Of a stretch of DNA of 64,000 nucleotides, positions 42,702 to 55,777 are shown piece after piece. Every line of letters starts with the position of its first letter. Position 1 is the first letter of the stretch. Location of the stretch: the NCBI GenBank assembly GCA_009763385.1, contig CM019826.1, positions 78,239,055 through 78,303,054 of the forward strand, read 5' to 3'. Position numbers and translations under genes: made by a program. The notes below the pieces were generated by a model. That model saw only the letters and a program-made list of their open reading frames with translations, searched no databases and was not told the DNA's origin. This DNA is from Coix lacryma-jobi var. lacryma-jobi. Lineage: Eukaryota; Streptophyta; Magnoliopsida; Poales; Poaceae.

Positions 42702-45700
42702 AGCATTTTTGGCGCCGTTGCCGGGGAAGCAATTGGTGTAAAGATTTTGATAATGATCTTGATGTCTGCTAATTTAGTGTACCACTAGATTTAGTAGGAT
42801 TACCCCTTGTTCTGTTAAGTGTGGAATAGACAGGACATCAGACGCCGTTTCGACCTTATGGCGAGCTTCCACAGGAATGAAGAACTCAGGGTGCCTGAAC
42901 ATTCAAGATCCATCATGAGCTTTGGCACCCTTCCATCTCACAGGTTTGTGTATACATATATATTATTTATTCTAACCATGTGTAGATTGGAGAAAAGGTC
43001 GTCGTCACAATAATTCAAATCCCATCTTATATGATGGATATTTACGTTGCGCCACTCACATATCCCAGTTGTGAGTCATGGTGAGACAGTCTTGCTCATA
43101 GACTTTAAACTTTATGAGTATTTATCTTTTTAATTTCTTGCATACCACTGCATGTTTACTTTTAATCATTCATCCACCTCATTTAGTTTATGTTTTCTCA
43201 TATCTAGTCCATAACCTGTTTAGTTCCTTGTATACATTCATATCATCTACATCTAAACAAAAAAATAATTTAAAAAAGAAAAAAATGATATACTCCTCAC
43301 TGTGATCATACTCTATCATCTCTTTTTGAATAAATCTCTGTTATGTTCTCACTCTACCTTTGTTAGCCATAAGATGTTTTGGTTTGAAGATACTTCTATA
43401 GGGTACTTTCATAGGCTTTTTAAATTAAGCATGGTGCTTAGGTTAAATAGTCTACCTTAATCAAATTAGACACGGAGTTTGGTTTGATTATTGATCTGAA
43501 ATTAGCTTGTGTAGACACTGGTTATTTTGTTGGACTAACCCCTGCAGGAAACTCTCAAATACAATTTAGGAAAGTCTTGAGATGAATTCACATCAGAGAT
43601 GAAGCAAGGCATATGGTGAACTGCATAATGAAGACTCAGCTTATTCATCATGGATGAAAGAACTATGAGTATTAAAGTTTATTTCAATTTATCTTCTACT
43701 GCAAGTATCTTTGCCTTGAACCATGTTAAAATGCAGCCAACACATAAGATACTAGTCTATGCTAAAGTAATTCTAAAATTATCTTTTCATTAGCACGGAT
43801 GAATAACATATAAGTTGTGGATAACAACTCATGTTCCAAATTCAGTGCAATCCTTCTGGTATGTGTCCACTAACATTTTGTAGGAGAGGAGGTTTGCTTG
43901 TTCATGGTGTGAACTTAAAGATCCAAAACCCAACTCGTGGATAGACAAAACTCATCATCAGACAAGTCACTAGTGATGTCGAAGGCAACCAAGCTCTGAG
44001 CCATCCCAAGGCCTAAGCCAGGACACTGATGACGAGCAGGATGCAACTCACCCCGTATGGGTCAATCTATGCCTACGCTCATCATTGTCGAAGACATCAA
44101 CACTGACACCAACAACAAATATCAGGGTGATGATATGCCACTACATTATAACATCTATGTGACGTTCCAAGGAAGTCGGTTGGTGGTTCACTATGAACAC
44201 AAGCAGTGGAAGTTCTCCTCACTTTTAATCATTGCAACACAAAAGCTAGTTTGGGGGATGAGGTGGAACAACTTCAACAACAACAATGACTACAATTTCA
44301 ACTCATCAACATGTTGTTGAAGAAATATCCACCTACTTCATAAGTCAGCTTGGGGGAGACACAATTCTGTTGTGTAGATTTGTTTCATGATCAAGGGTAG
44401 GAAGGAGAAATCCAGCTTCAAGACACTTTGACCTGCTACTCACCACTTTGATTAGTACAAGTCACTAGACGTTTCCCCAACTAAGGAGAAGAGTATGATC
44501 CATCACTCATTCTTGGAAGATCATTCTTGAACACCACCAATGTGTCATCTATGTTAGGCTTGGAGATGTCCACTTTTGGATCTTTGATCAAAGGGATTGC
44601 TGCTTCTTCAACAACTACACCACTTATGAGCAGCCGAAGAGAACCAAGAGAAGACGTTGACTCAACTAATAAAGGAAGAACCAACTACCAGGAATTGAGG
44701 TGGACATCATGAAGGATGAAGCCACTACACTACAAGAATTCAAAGATGGAGAGATAGTACCCGAGCCTAAAAATCAAGAGAATAGTTGACAAAGTCTCCA
44801 TCGTCTGGACCTGTTGAGAACAAGACTCAGCTGGCCCACTGTGAGATAGATAAGAGAAGACAAGCCATTCCTGAACTCAACCAGCTAGACAAGAGAAGCT
44901 TCCACAAGGTGGTTCGACACAATCACTCTTTAATGATAAAGTATCATTTCAAGGTAAGTGACCATCACTTTAAAAGCTTCTCCTTGATTCTAGTATGCGC
45001 ATACATAAAGAACCAAACATGTTTAAGTTGCACCTCACTTGATCCAACCTAATCAACTGAACATGTTCAGTTCTATACTCTTTGTTCGTAGCTTTACTCT
45101 CTTGAATCTCACTATCTTAATGAGCTAAAATTTTGTGCATCCAACCTTTGGAAGATGATATATCACAATCATGAAAAGATCATCACATTATGCATAGATT
45201 ATCCTTCCTTAGGTTAAGCAATCTAATCTATTTAATATTTTAAGATGCTACTTTCATGCTCATCTTCTGATCCTATCACTCATGTTAAGTCTGAATAGAA
45301 CACATAAACAACAACTTTATCTTGTGCAATGTTCCTAAGGTTAGAGAGGAATGAACAAAACTTTTGGTTCTGTTGGTGTTTTTCCACCAACAGAGCCCAT
45401 GCACTTGATCTCTACCTTGTCTTTATGAGCAGAATACACTCTTGAGTAAAACATAGCAGAGTTTGTCAACTCCTAAATTCTACAGAGTGAAGGTCCTGGA
45501 TCTACAAGAATATGCACACTAAGCAAGATGCTGCTAGCATCCATAATTAATGTTTCACTTCAAATTGCTGGGAGAACGAAGAACATGGGTTACACAATGT
45601 CAACAGGTGTAGTTATCAAGGTCTACATATCAGGATCAAATGACGCACCTCAGGAATGAACATGGTGAGAAGTCTTGTTCAGAGGACTTAAAACATTGAA

Positions 45701-47537
45701 CCCTCACCGAAAGTAAAACCGGTAGTTATCCATATTTATTTTTATTGCATTAGTTTCTATTTTTGCATATTTACTTTCTATTATTATTTCTCCATAGTAT
45801 ATTTACTTTTCTGCATTGGCATTGCATAAAAAAATATTTTACTTTTTGCACTGCATCGTAAAACTTAAAGCCCCATGTGAATAATTTTGTGGTGTGTAAA
45901 AACCCACATAAAATATTCACCGTGGTGGCATAAAAAAAAATATGCATACATTCATCCTGTTGCATTTTCTCTTGCCTCATAAAAAAATATTAAAATACAA
46001 AAATATTGAGAAAGAGATCTTACTGAAACTCTAGATAACTAAGGCTTAAGTGGCCAACCACTAATGTTTAATTTGTTCCACAAGTTTTGTTGTCTATTTG
46101 AGTTTCACAGAATTGAAGACCAAGAAAAGCGGACGAGCAAGTGGATATTCTATCCACTGTTGGAGCACTATTTCAACAACCATCAACGTCAATCAATGCT
46201 CTGATAGAGGAAGAACATTTTCACCGCCAGTCCGCTACATTACAAGATCGAACGACTACGTCAACATTCAGCTTGGGGGAAAGCACCCCCGTGTATCCAG
46301 GTAAGTATCTTTATCCTCTTAAGTTTTTCTTTCTATAAATAAATTCAAAATAGAAAAAAATGTCAGCACATGAAGGCTCACCCTTAAAAAGAAAAAGAAC
46401 AAAAATATTCGGGATGAGATCGAAAGGATTAGCTTGGGGGAGATGCACCCCTGTTATCTTCGTGATTCAAGTATGTCTTACTACTATATTAATATTTTTA
46501 AGTAATTGCTTATAGTGTGTGTTAGATTAAATAAATAAAGCATGTCAAATCTGAAGAACTCTCTCTCTAATTTCTTAAAATGGAAATGATGAACAGTTGC
46601 TCTATTGTATTTCTTTCTAGTACCTAGCTTTCAAGCATGAGTTCTCCTAAGTTTAAAAATTAATAATACCTTAAAATGCAAATAAATATATGGGTATCAA
46701 ATGTTTGATCTAGAGTCTAGGTAATTGACAGATATAATATGCAATGATCTGAGCTACTTTTATCCTGTTCTAAAACAACACTAGAGTTCCGGAGAGTTTA
46801 CAATATTAATATGACCAATTGCATTGAGTTAAATTAAGCTTTGTTGACCCTATAAGAAGTTATCATACTATTGAATTGAGATCACTTACACATTTCAGCC
46901 ATCCTCCACATAAATACTTATGATTATCTATTGATATCCTCTCAAAAGTTTGTTGGAAGCATGTGGCTATTGAAAAAAAATCCGAGGAAATAAAAAGGAC
47001 AAGTGTCTGAAAGCTCAAAAAGATAGATCCCGAGGAAATAAAAAGGGACAAGTGTCCGGAACCTCGAAAAATATGAATATCAAGAAAAAATGGGCACGTG
47101 TCCGCTAGTAGAATTAGCCTGATAGCCATGTGTTTCTAATACACAGAAGAGAGTGATATATTCAAAAGAGCATCCGCCTCCATTTTCCGTACACATGCAC
47201 TTCTCGATTCAATGGTATGGTTGACTCTCTCTTTGGATCCATTGTTTAATTTGGTAACATATGTTTTTGAAAATTCATAAAAACTCTGAGACAATGGTGA
47301 AGTGAAAGAGCAAGAGACATAGTGCTCAATTTGATCGTTCTATCTTTCAATTATCAAGATTCAAGGTAAAGTACTAAGCACCATGATGAATAATATGATA
47401 TCTTTTTCTAATCCAAATGAGAACTTTTGTTTGGATGCCTGAGTACTTGTTAGAAGTGCAGATATTGTAGCAACTCCTGATCTATTGTTGAGTTTGACTT
47501 TACTAAGGGACTAGCAAAGGGTAAGCTTGGGGCAACT
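42702..47537 (+). other. Element J interior
   Basis: The exact primer site at 42710-42727 is followed by AT-rich sequence without an intact ORF. A protease remnant (EYDPSLILGRSFLNTTNV, 44491-44544) matches the ILGRPFLNT block of H. Polypurine-like words (agcttgggggag and variants) occur near 44246, 44348, 46270, 46431 and, decayed, 47523. Three GGACAAGTGTCC-type units lie at 46998-47103. Confidence 0.75.
42710..42727 (+). other. tRNA-Asp primer-binding site of J
   Basis: TGGCGCCGTTGCCGGGGA, an exact complement of the tRNA-Asp 3' end, eight bases after the LTR. Confidence 0.95.
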
Positions 47538-49255
47538 TGTTGATGGTCCTTAATGTCAATATTATACCATCAACTATTGCATAGAATGATATGAAATGAA
47601 CCACAATGCATAGTTGTAGGGTTTGATTCTAACAAGTTCCATGAGTTGTGTAGTTCTCACTTGTTTTGCAGGAGCATCAATATTTCACTACATAAAAGTA
47701 TCTCAAGTGATGAAACAGAGCACACCATTGCAAAGAGCTCGTCGAGATGATCGAAATGAACATATGATTTACTGCATTTGGAGTCCCGACGAGAGAGTCC
47801 TTGTTGGATACGATTTGGAAGATTCTAGAACAACCCGGAACCATCACCTACCATAAGTCCAGAGACTAAACTGACAATAAGTATACAACTCTATGAATTA
47901 TTATTTACCAGGGAAGAATCCAACCATGACACGACTAATTGCGCAAACAGGTCGGAAAGTGGCACTACAAGACTCTAGAAGACACGAGAAGGCAACTCGA
48001 CAAACGAGAGGCGGATTGGCCACAAAGGGGGGCCAGCCGGCCTCCCCCCTGGGCCGGCCGGCCTGCTATAGTACCCAATCTCCCTCCACTTTGTGTGACG
48101 TGTTCTAATCCAACTCTACTACGTATCCCACGACGCACAAGAGTTCCAATGTCCATCCAAGGTCGGTTTCATCCTATGGTGCACAAACCTTGACATATGG
48201 ATCCAACGGAGAGTTTTAAACGCAGTCCAAGATGGTTTCCTTGACCCCTACTACATCCAGGACTATATAAGAAAGCCAAGAGGCACCCTCAAGAGCGTCT
48301 CCATCATTATTATTCATCTCCAAATCAAAAACTAGGTGTTCAACGTAGAAGTAGAGGTCCCTCTAGATTAATCTCTTCTAGTTCATCTAGATTTAGATCT
48401 AGTTCGTCTAGTTCTAGTTCTAGTTGTCTAGTTCATCTAGTTGTAATTAGAGATCCAATTAGAAAGAGAAGAAGGAGAGATTAGAGAGGAGCTGCGCTCT
48501 AATTCCAGAGGAGTCTTCAGAGATTTGGTATACCTTTGTATCTTTTCTTGTAAGACTTATGCTTTAATATATTTCTCTTCTCTAACTACTTTATGCTTTA
48601 TTATACGATTAGTATAGTTGTTATATCTTGGCATGGGATCCTTGTTCATATTGAGTGCTCTAGTTATCCTAGTTAAGTAGAGTCGTAATTGATAGATTAG
48701 ACATGGTCTTTAGTCTATAAGTTACCTGAGGTTGCGCTCAATCCCACAAAATAGTTGTGGTAGCCCCAGGGGTGACAGCTCTGTTAGGCCTTCGTAATCC
48801 ACCAAGTTCGGATTGATGTTTCGTAGAGCTTTTGGCAGCCTTCTCCTAACTACCTTTTTCCCAGCCTTCTTCGAGAGTTGGAAAGGACCTCGTGCTCCAA
48901 AGTGCCAATGTTTATGACTGCTATATCTTTTCTTCTTTGCTACCTTAGAACCCAAGTAATAGAGAAGTATATAGGAACCTTGATCTGTCCCGTTGTCCTC
49001 CCACTATAGTTATCATTGAATTATCTTTTATGTGCTTTCATTCATTATCATATCATATATCATTCACTCCTGCTTTAGTCTATTTAGTACTCTGAGTTAG
49101 TAGATGCATGATAGTGAATTATCAGATTCTTAACCCTTGCTTCCTAGTGGTAAAATATAAATACCGATCCTGGATACTCCCGGTAAATTGCTACAATGGT
49201 GTTCTGTGTGCTTGCAAAATCTTTCATATTTTATTTGCACTAACGAACATCAAGA
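47538..49255 (+). mobile_element. Element J 3' LTR
   Basis: 1718 bp. Compared with the 5' LTR it lacks about 30 bp near 47910 and has an expanded tctagttcatctag-type minisatellite (about 48355-48440). GC words about 48030-48064, TATA box 48263-48270. Confidence 0.9.
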
Positions 49256-49260
49256 GAGGC

Positions 49261-49520
49261 GCGATGCTTCCTCCCTGTACGTGTGGGATACCTCAGAGGT
49301 GCTGTATTTGGAGCACAAGGATGAATCGCACGTTGAGATGTGAAGGACAAATGTGAGCAACTACATGACATCACTGCGACGCGCACGTCTACAACGAGAC
49401 GTCTTCCGCTGCATCTGCGTGTCTAGTGGTAATCCCGTGATCTATAACTAGCAGTAGTTCCTGGTTATGGGGTCGAAAAAATTTGTTTTTTGGCTAGCAT
49501 AGCATCCTCGTAACCCTTCA
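49261..49520 (+). mobile_element. Solo LTR L, piece 3 of 3 (3' end)
   Basis: Contains the BARE-type stretch cgtctacaacgagacgtctt and tctagtggtaatcccgtgatc, and ends ACCCTTCA next to ATGAG. Confidence 0.85.
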
Positions 49521-49525
49521 ATGAG

Positions 49526-50127
49526 CAAGAGTGGTAGCATGAATTAGGTGAAGGCCTATTTATAACCCTCAACTCAAAACATGCACGAGGGGGTACAACC
49601 AACAAGTTAAGTGCTGACCAGGCGCGTCTGTCGGGGTGACCGGACGCGTCTGGTCAGTGCCCAACGGCTAGCTGACGCCACCTCTAACAACGGTACGAAG
49701 GACTGACTGGACCGTGACAGCGTTCGATCCGCATTGTCCGGACGTGTCTGGTCAATAAAAACCACCTCTAGAACCTCTCTATTTCTGACCGAACGTAGCC
49801 CTTAGGTGCGTCCCATCCCATGGATAGAGCGTCCGGTCACGCGTAGGTGAACCAAACGCGTCCGATCCAGCCCCTGTAGCAACGTCAGGTCACGACCAAA
49901 CCCTAGCTACAGGCCTTTTGTACTGACCGGGCACTATGTCCTAGCGTCCAGTCAAGTACCTCTCAACGTCCGCTTACTCAAATGAAGCCCTATTGGATTT
50001 CGAATCGTGACACTTTGAGAATGGACTCTCTTCTATAGGATCTTTGGGACTTTCTAAGCTACCTAGGGCTATGGTTGACAAGTGTGCACCACACCTAACT
50101 CCATAGTCTTACCTTGGTCAAGCTACC
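49526..50127 (-). mobile_element. Copia F 5' LTR, piece 2 of 3
   Basis: Middle of LTR F with a minus-strand TATA-like ctatttataac (about 49557) and accggacgcgtc words (49620-49930). It breaks at CTACC (50123-50127), where K inserted. Confidence 0.8.
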
Positions 50128-50613
50128 TGTGGGGATATTAATTCTGTATACCCCCATGGACCTACTTGGGCCCTTCGTCAAGGACAGCCCAGCTCGCGAG
50201 GCCTTGCAGCACATGACCAGCTCGTCGTGCTCGTCAAGGACTCTCCAGAAGCCTTGCCTGCCAAGGAAGATCCTAGAGTTAGATCCGGATTCCTTGCCTT
50301 AAGAAACCGTTTGTAATCTGTTAGGACTCGACAACTGTAACCCTGCTCCTCGGATATATAAGGCGAGCAGGGACCCCCTCTCATCTCACCTCAGATCCCA
50401 TCGGATCACACGTCATATTCCAACCCAGCAATACAAACCAGCCACCAGAACACAGGACGTAGGGTATTACGGCGACTTGCCGGCCCGATCCCGTCTAAAT
50501 TGCCGTCTCTCGTCCCTGTGTTTACGCTTTGCAGACGTCTCACACGCCTCCGCCGTCTAATCTACTACCTTGGGCATACCCCTCGGTAGACTATCAACCA
50601 TATTTCGTCGACA
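50128..50613 (+). mobile_element. Element K 5' LTR
   Basis: TGTGGGGATATTA...TCGTCGACA. TATA box TATATAAGG (50354-50362). Confidence 0.92.
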
Positions 50614-50929
50614 GTTGGCGCGCCAGGTAGGGGGCGTGTGCTACGACACCATGATCTGCCAAGCGATCATCTTCCTCAACTCCATGATCCTCCCGAGCCC
50701 GGCGTCTCCTTCCAGATCGGATCTATCATCTGGACCGTCGGTGACGCCGTCTTTTCTCCAGAGATCGTGGAACCCGCACAGCTTCTTGCGTCGGACGCCT
50801 CGTCATCCACCACCGCGCCATCGGGTCGGCGCCATGTGCGCCAAGATCCATCTGCCGCGATGACCTAGTTGAGGCCATTGATCGGGCCAACAAGAGGATC
50901 ACCGACTACATCAATGTCGCCGCCTTCGC

Positions 50930-52720
50930 TCATCATGGACCGGGCTCGTCGCCGCCTTTGCTCATCGTCGATCAGGATCATCGCCGCCTTCGTCGCTGTC
51001 GTCGCTCGACAAAGACCAGGATCATCGCCGTCATCTTCGTCGCCTTCGTCGCTGTCGTCACTCATCATCAACCGGGCACGTCGCCAACCCGCCCGCCGCC
51101 CAAGATCGGATCTGCATCCGGCTCGTCGCCACCTTCGCTCGTCGCCACCTTGGCTCGTCGACGACCAGGATCGTCACTGCCTTCGCTCATCATCTTTCGG
51201 GCTCGTCGCCGCCTTCGCCCGTCGCCACCGTCGCTCGTCGTCGACCAGGATCGTTGCTGCCTTCATCACCGCCTTCGCTCGTCGTCAACCAGGCTCGTCG
51301 CCGCCTTCACTCGTCATTGTCTTCGCCCATCGCCGCTGTCGCTTGTCGTCGACCAGGTTCGTCGCCTTCGCCCGTCGCTGCCATCGCTCGTCGTCGACCA
51401 GGCTCGTCGCCTTCGCCCAGTGCCATCGTCGGTCGTCGTCGACCAAGATCGTCGCCGCCTTCTTCACCGCCTTCGCTCATCATCGTCCAGGCTCGTCGCC
51501 GCCTTTGCCCGACGCCACCGTCGCTCGTCGTTGACCAGGCTCGTCGCCTTCGCTCGTCACCGCCTTCGCCAGTTGCCACCTTCGCCCGTCATCGCCTTCA
51601 CTCGTCGCCGATTTGGCTTGGGGACATTGTCTTCGCCCATCACCATTAGGAGCACCCATGTCGCCAATCATGATCCCAGGAGCACCGTCGCGATGATGGA
51701 CGCTGCGATGAACGACGCAATGAAGGACGCGACCATCGCTACGGAAACCGTGACCGTCGTGATGATCTGGACTGCCACCATGATCGCCCCAAGTCTTCTC
51801 GCCAGAGGTCAAATCACCATCGGCGTGATCACCGCTACATCGCCAACACCAACGCTCGTCCAAAGCGCACGTATGACAACGAGTACGAGAAGCTCATCAT
51901 TGTTCGGGTTTGTCTCCGACCAAGATCGTCGCCGTCGCTCGTCGTCGACCAGGACGAGCGTTCACTCGTCTTCGACCAGGATCGTCGTCGCCTTCATTGC
52001 TACCATTGCTCGTTGTCGACAAGGATCATCGCTGCCTGCATCGCTGCCGTCGCTCATTGTCGACCAGGATCATCACTGCCGTCGCTCGTCATCGACCAGG
52101 ATCATCGCCGCCTTCGCTCGTCGCTGAACAGGATCATCGCCGCCTTCGTCGCTGCCGTCGCTAGTCGTCAACCAGGCTCATCGCCGCCTTCGCCCATCGC
52201 CGCCGTCGCTCATCGTCGACCAGGCTTGTCGCCGTTGCTCGTCACCACCTTCGCTCGTCATCGACCGGGCTCGTCGCCGCCTTCGCCCATCGCCGCCGTC
52301 GCTTGTCGACGACAAGGCTCGTTGCCTTTGCTCGTCGGCGCCTTCGCACGTCATCGACCGGGCTCGTCGCCGCCGTCGCTCGTCGTCGAGCACGATCATC
52401 GCCGCCTTCGTCACCGCCTCCGCTCGTCACCGTCCGGACTCGTCGCTGCCTATGCCTGTCACCGCTGTCGCTCGTCGTCGATCAGGATCGTCGCTGCCTT
52501 CGTCACTGCCTCCGCTCGTCATCGTCTGCGCTCGTCGCTGCCTTCGTCCATTGGCGTCGTCGTTCATCATCGACCAGGCTCGTTGTCTTTGCTTGCCCCT
52601 GCCTTCGCTCTTCGTCAGCCGGACTCATCGTCGCTTTCACTCGTCGTCGTCTTCGCCTATCGCCGACCCGGCTTGTCGCCGCCTTCGCTTGTCGTCGACC
52701 ATCCGCAAGATCTCCGGCGA
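50930..52720 (+). repeat. GC-rich tandem repeat block 1 inside K
   Basis: Dozens of diverged units of roughly 30-50 bp built on cgctcgtcgtcgaccagg and cgtcgccgccttcgctcg. All three plus frames stay open for hundreds of codons in places (for example 50958-52127, with peptide words such as SSPPSLVVDQARR), because the repeat lacks stops. I do not regard these as demonstrated genes. Confidence 0.88.
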
Positions 52721-52869
52721 CACCATCTCGACAACCTTTGTGTCTACATCAACTTCATCATCATCGACGTCTCCAAACGATAGCCGACCACTCTAGATGT
52801 TCGCTGACCTATCCAAACAGTCTGGCTGCCGCTGAAGGAGTTTTAGAGCAGGGGCTACTGCCACCGCCG

Positions 52870-53420
52870 GACGTGTGCATGAGCGCCTGCCCTCTGCACT
52901 ATGGCAACCAGTAGTCTTCCCAAGTGACGTCCTGACCTCTCTACGCGTGCATGAGCATCTGCCCTCTGCGCTACGAAGGGATGGCTAAGCTTGGGCTGAG
53001 ACCTCCAAGGCTATACGTCCAGTGCCTGTATACGCGCCGTTACGCGCTCGTTCTCCATGCGGTCTCCAAGCAGCCAGACTGACGCCGACAAAAACACAGA
53101 GTTGTGGCTGTTGTCACCATCGGACGCGTGCATGAGTGCCTGTCCTCTGCGCTACGGTGGCCAGCAGCTCTCTCGAGCGGCGTCTTGACCTCTCTACGCG
53201 TGCATGAGCGTCTGCCCTCTGCGCTATGAAGGAAAGGCTAACTCGGACAGAGAATTCTAAGGCTACATGCTCAGTGCCTGTATCTACGCTACCTACGCGC
53301 TTGACGAACGGTCTCCATTCGCCCAGGTCATGCCACGATCGAGCCTCTCTGAAAAGACCCTGTCTGTGGTACCTCCCTACGCGTGCACGAGCGTCTGCCC
53401 TCTACGCTATGGGATGCCAG
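52870..53420 (+). repeat. Five-copy GCGTGCATGAGCG repeat inside K
   Basis: The word gcgtgcatgagcg followed by tctgccctctgcgctatg recurs near 52873, 52945, 53114, 53198 and 53378, within longer diverged units of 70-180 bp, some with an adjoining ccagcagc. Confidence 0.82.
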
Positions 53421-53859
53421 CAGCGGTTCCTTGGGCGACGCCTTTGACTCCTACGCGCAAAAGAGCTCCGCGCTCTATGCTATGGATCATGGGATAACCC
53501 AAGGTAGAACTGTTCATTTCTTTGGCTCACGACTATTGGGTCTGCGGAATTCATGGAATACGCAAAACACACCGACTCGCTACAAGTTTTGCCTCTATTC
53601 GCCCAAGAGTCTATTTACAGACTATTCTCCTATGTTACACTCCATGGCTGCCCGACAGCGAAAAGATCTACATCGGCGACCAGGGCCTCCGCGGCCGGCT
53701 CCGTCTCCTTCTCCAGACGCTCCATGTCGGCGCGACGACTCCAGGCTCAGGGACTTCGACAAGCTGCAATCATCCTTCGCCACTGGTTTTTCTCCATACT
53801 TTTTGTACGTCATCATGTACTACTGCTCTCCATATTTATTTTTCAGGGACTTCGCCTTC

Positions 53860-54880
53860 GCTCGTCGTCGACCAAGCTCAGGGACTTCACCTTCGCTCAT
53901 CGCTGACCAGGCTCATCACTTTTGCTCGTTGCCGCCTTCGCTCGTCGCAATCTTCACTCGCCACCACCTTCGCTCGTCGCCAACCAGGCTCAGGGACTTC
54001 GCCTTCGCTCGTCGTCGACCAGTCTAGGGGACTTCGTCTTCGCTCGTCGTCGACCATGCTCAGAGACTTCGCCTTCGTTCATCGCTGAAGCTCGAGGACT
54101 TCGCTGTCGACCAGGCTCGTCACCGCCGTCGCCCGTCGCCGACCCGACTCATAGCCGCCTTCACCCGTCGCTGACGCTCATCGTCGACCGGGATTGTCGT
54201 TGCCGTCGCTCGTCGTCGTCTTTGTCCGTCGCCAACCAGGCTTGTCACCGCCTTCGTTCGTTGCTGACTAGGCTCGTCACCGCCTTCACTCATCACTGTC
54301 ATCGCTCGTCTCTGCCTTCGCTCGTCATCGACCAGGCTCCTCGCCGCCTTCACTCGTCGTCGTCTTCACCCGCCGTCAACCGGGCTCGTCACCGCCTTCG
54401 CTCGTTGCCGCCGTCGCTCGTCGTCGACCAGGCTCGTGGACTCCGCCTTCGCTCGTCGCCGACCAGGATCGGGGACTTCATCTTCGCTCGTCGCCATCCA
54501 AGCTCAGGGCCTTCGTTCGTCGCCGTCTTCGCTCGCCGCCGCAATCGCTCGTCGCCACCTTCGCTCGCCGTCGTCTTTGCTTGATGCAGCCATCGCTCGT
54601 CGCCTCATTCTATTTCCGAAGCACAAGGTCGTAGGTTCATCAACTCGTTGCCAACCAGGTTCATCGACCTGGCCTTCGCCCTTCACTGACCAGATTCATG
54701 GACTTCGCCTTCGCTCGTCGTAGACCATGCTCAGGGACTTTGCCTTCGCTCGTCGCTGACTTGGCTCGGGGACTTCGCCTTCGCTCGTCACCGACCAGGC
54801 TCGGGGAATTCGTCTTCGCTCGTCGCCGCATTTGCTCGTCATCAACCAGGCTTGTCGCCTTCACTCATCGCCGGTGTGCA
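53860..54880 (+). repeat. GC-rich tandem repeat block 2 inside K
   Basis: The same tcgctcgtcgtcgaccagg words as block 1, often joined here to ctcagggacttcgcc or ctcggggacttcgcc, which resembles the element's own polypurine tract gctcggggact. Confidence 0.85.
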
Positions 54881-55286
54881 TCAAGTCGCTCCATGCTATT
54901 CGGATCATGGTACTGATTTTGGGCGGCTCATCGGGGCACTTGCTAAATACTCTACAAGCTCGGCACCACGTGTCTTCAACACCTACTACCAAGCTCAGGG
55001 ACTAAGTGGATACACTTCACCTTGCGGTGAATGTATTTTCTTTTTCTCTGACATTTCAAGGACGCTTCGTCAAGTGGGACTTGCACAGACTTCTACTAGG
55101 TCCTCGTTGTTCCTTATAGTCTTGCAAGCTCCAAGTGGATACACTTCACCAGAAGAAAGCTCTTCAAAAAATTTCTTAAGCACCTTACATCCTTATGGCG
55201 AGCCTTACTTGCCCGACATCGACTTCGCCTGCTCGGACAAGCTCAAGACGGCATCACCAACGGATACAAAGTGCTCGGGGACTAGC

Positions 55287-55772
55287 TATGGAGATATTAC
55301 CTCCGTATACCCCCATGGACCGACTTGGGCCCTTCGTCAAGGACAACCCAGCTCGCGAGGCCTTGCAGCACATGACCAGCTCGTCGTGCTCGTTAAGGAC
55401 TCTCAAGAAGCCTTGCCTGCCAAGGAAGATCCTAGAGTTAGATCCGGATTCCTTGCCTTAAGGAACCGTTTGTAATCTATTAGGACTCGACAACTGTAAC
55501 CCTGCTCCCCGGCTATATAAGGCGAGCACGAACCCCCTCTCATCTCACATCAGATCCCATCGGATCACACGTCATATTCCAACCCAGCAATACAAACCAG
55601 CCACCAGAACACAGGACATAGGGTATTACGACGACTTGCCGGCCTGAACCTGTCTAAATCGCGGTCTCTCGTCCCTGTGTTTACGCTTTGCAGACGTGTC
55701 GCACGCCTCCACCGTCTAATGTACTACCTTGGGCATACCCCTCGGTAGACTATCGACCATATTTTGTCGACA
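55287..55772 (+). mobile_element. Element K 3' LTR
   Basis: 486 bp. The first bases are TATGGAGATATTA instead of TGTGGGGATATTA, so the terminal TG is mutated. TATA box 55513-55520. Ends GTCGACA before CTACC. Confidence 0.92.
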
Positions 55773-55777
55773 CTACC

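Larger units (their letters stand above)
41032..49255 (+). mobile_element. Athila-like non-coding element J
   Basis: LTRs 41032-42701 and 47538-49255, starting TGTTGACGG or TGTTGATGG and ending GTCAACA (5') and ATCAAGA (3', one substitution). Site duplication GAGAC versus GAGGC (49256-49260). Exact tRNA-Asp primer site (42710-42727). The 4.8-kb interior has no intact ORF, only a faint protease remnant, so it is a LARD-like derivative moved in trans. Inserted into solo LTR L next to B. Confidence 0.87.
50128..55772 (+). mobile_element. Small Tat-like Ty3/gypsy element K, repeat-filled
   Basis: LTRs of 486 bp each (50128-50613 and 55287-55772), site duplication CTACC on both sides, primer-site-like TGGCGCGCCAGGTAGGGGGC (50616-50635) and polypurine tract gctcggggactagc (55273-55286). 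The interior (4.67 kb) has no protease, RT or integrase. A short gag-like start (LVEAIDRANKRITDYINV, from 50867) is followed by GC-rich tandem repeats. Non-autonomous, inserted in LTR F. The short LTRs and the primer-site and polypurine style resemble grass Tat-type elements (inference). Confidence 0.88.

Noticed and set aside
42855..43305. Small ORFs after the J primer site as gag
   Set aside because: No capsid motif or zinc knuckle, low complexity, and no match to the Gag start seen in B and H.
50869..54584. Large plus-strand ORFs of 200-389 codons in element K
   Set aside because: Several overlapping frames are open at once because the tandem repeat lacks stops; the peptides are low complexity with no recognisable domain.
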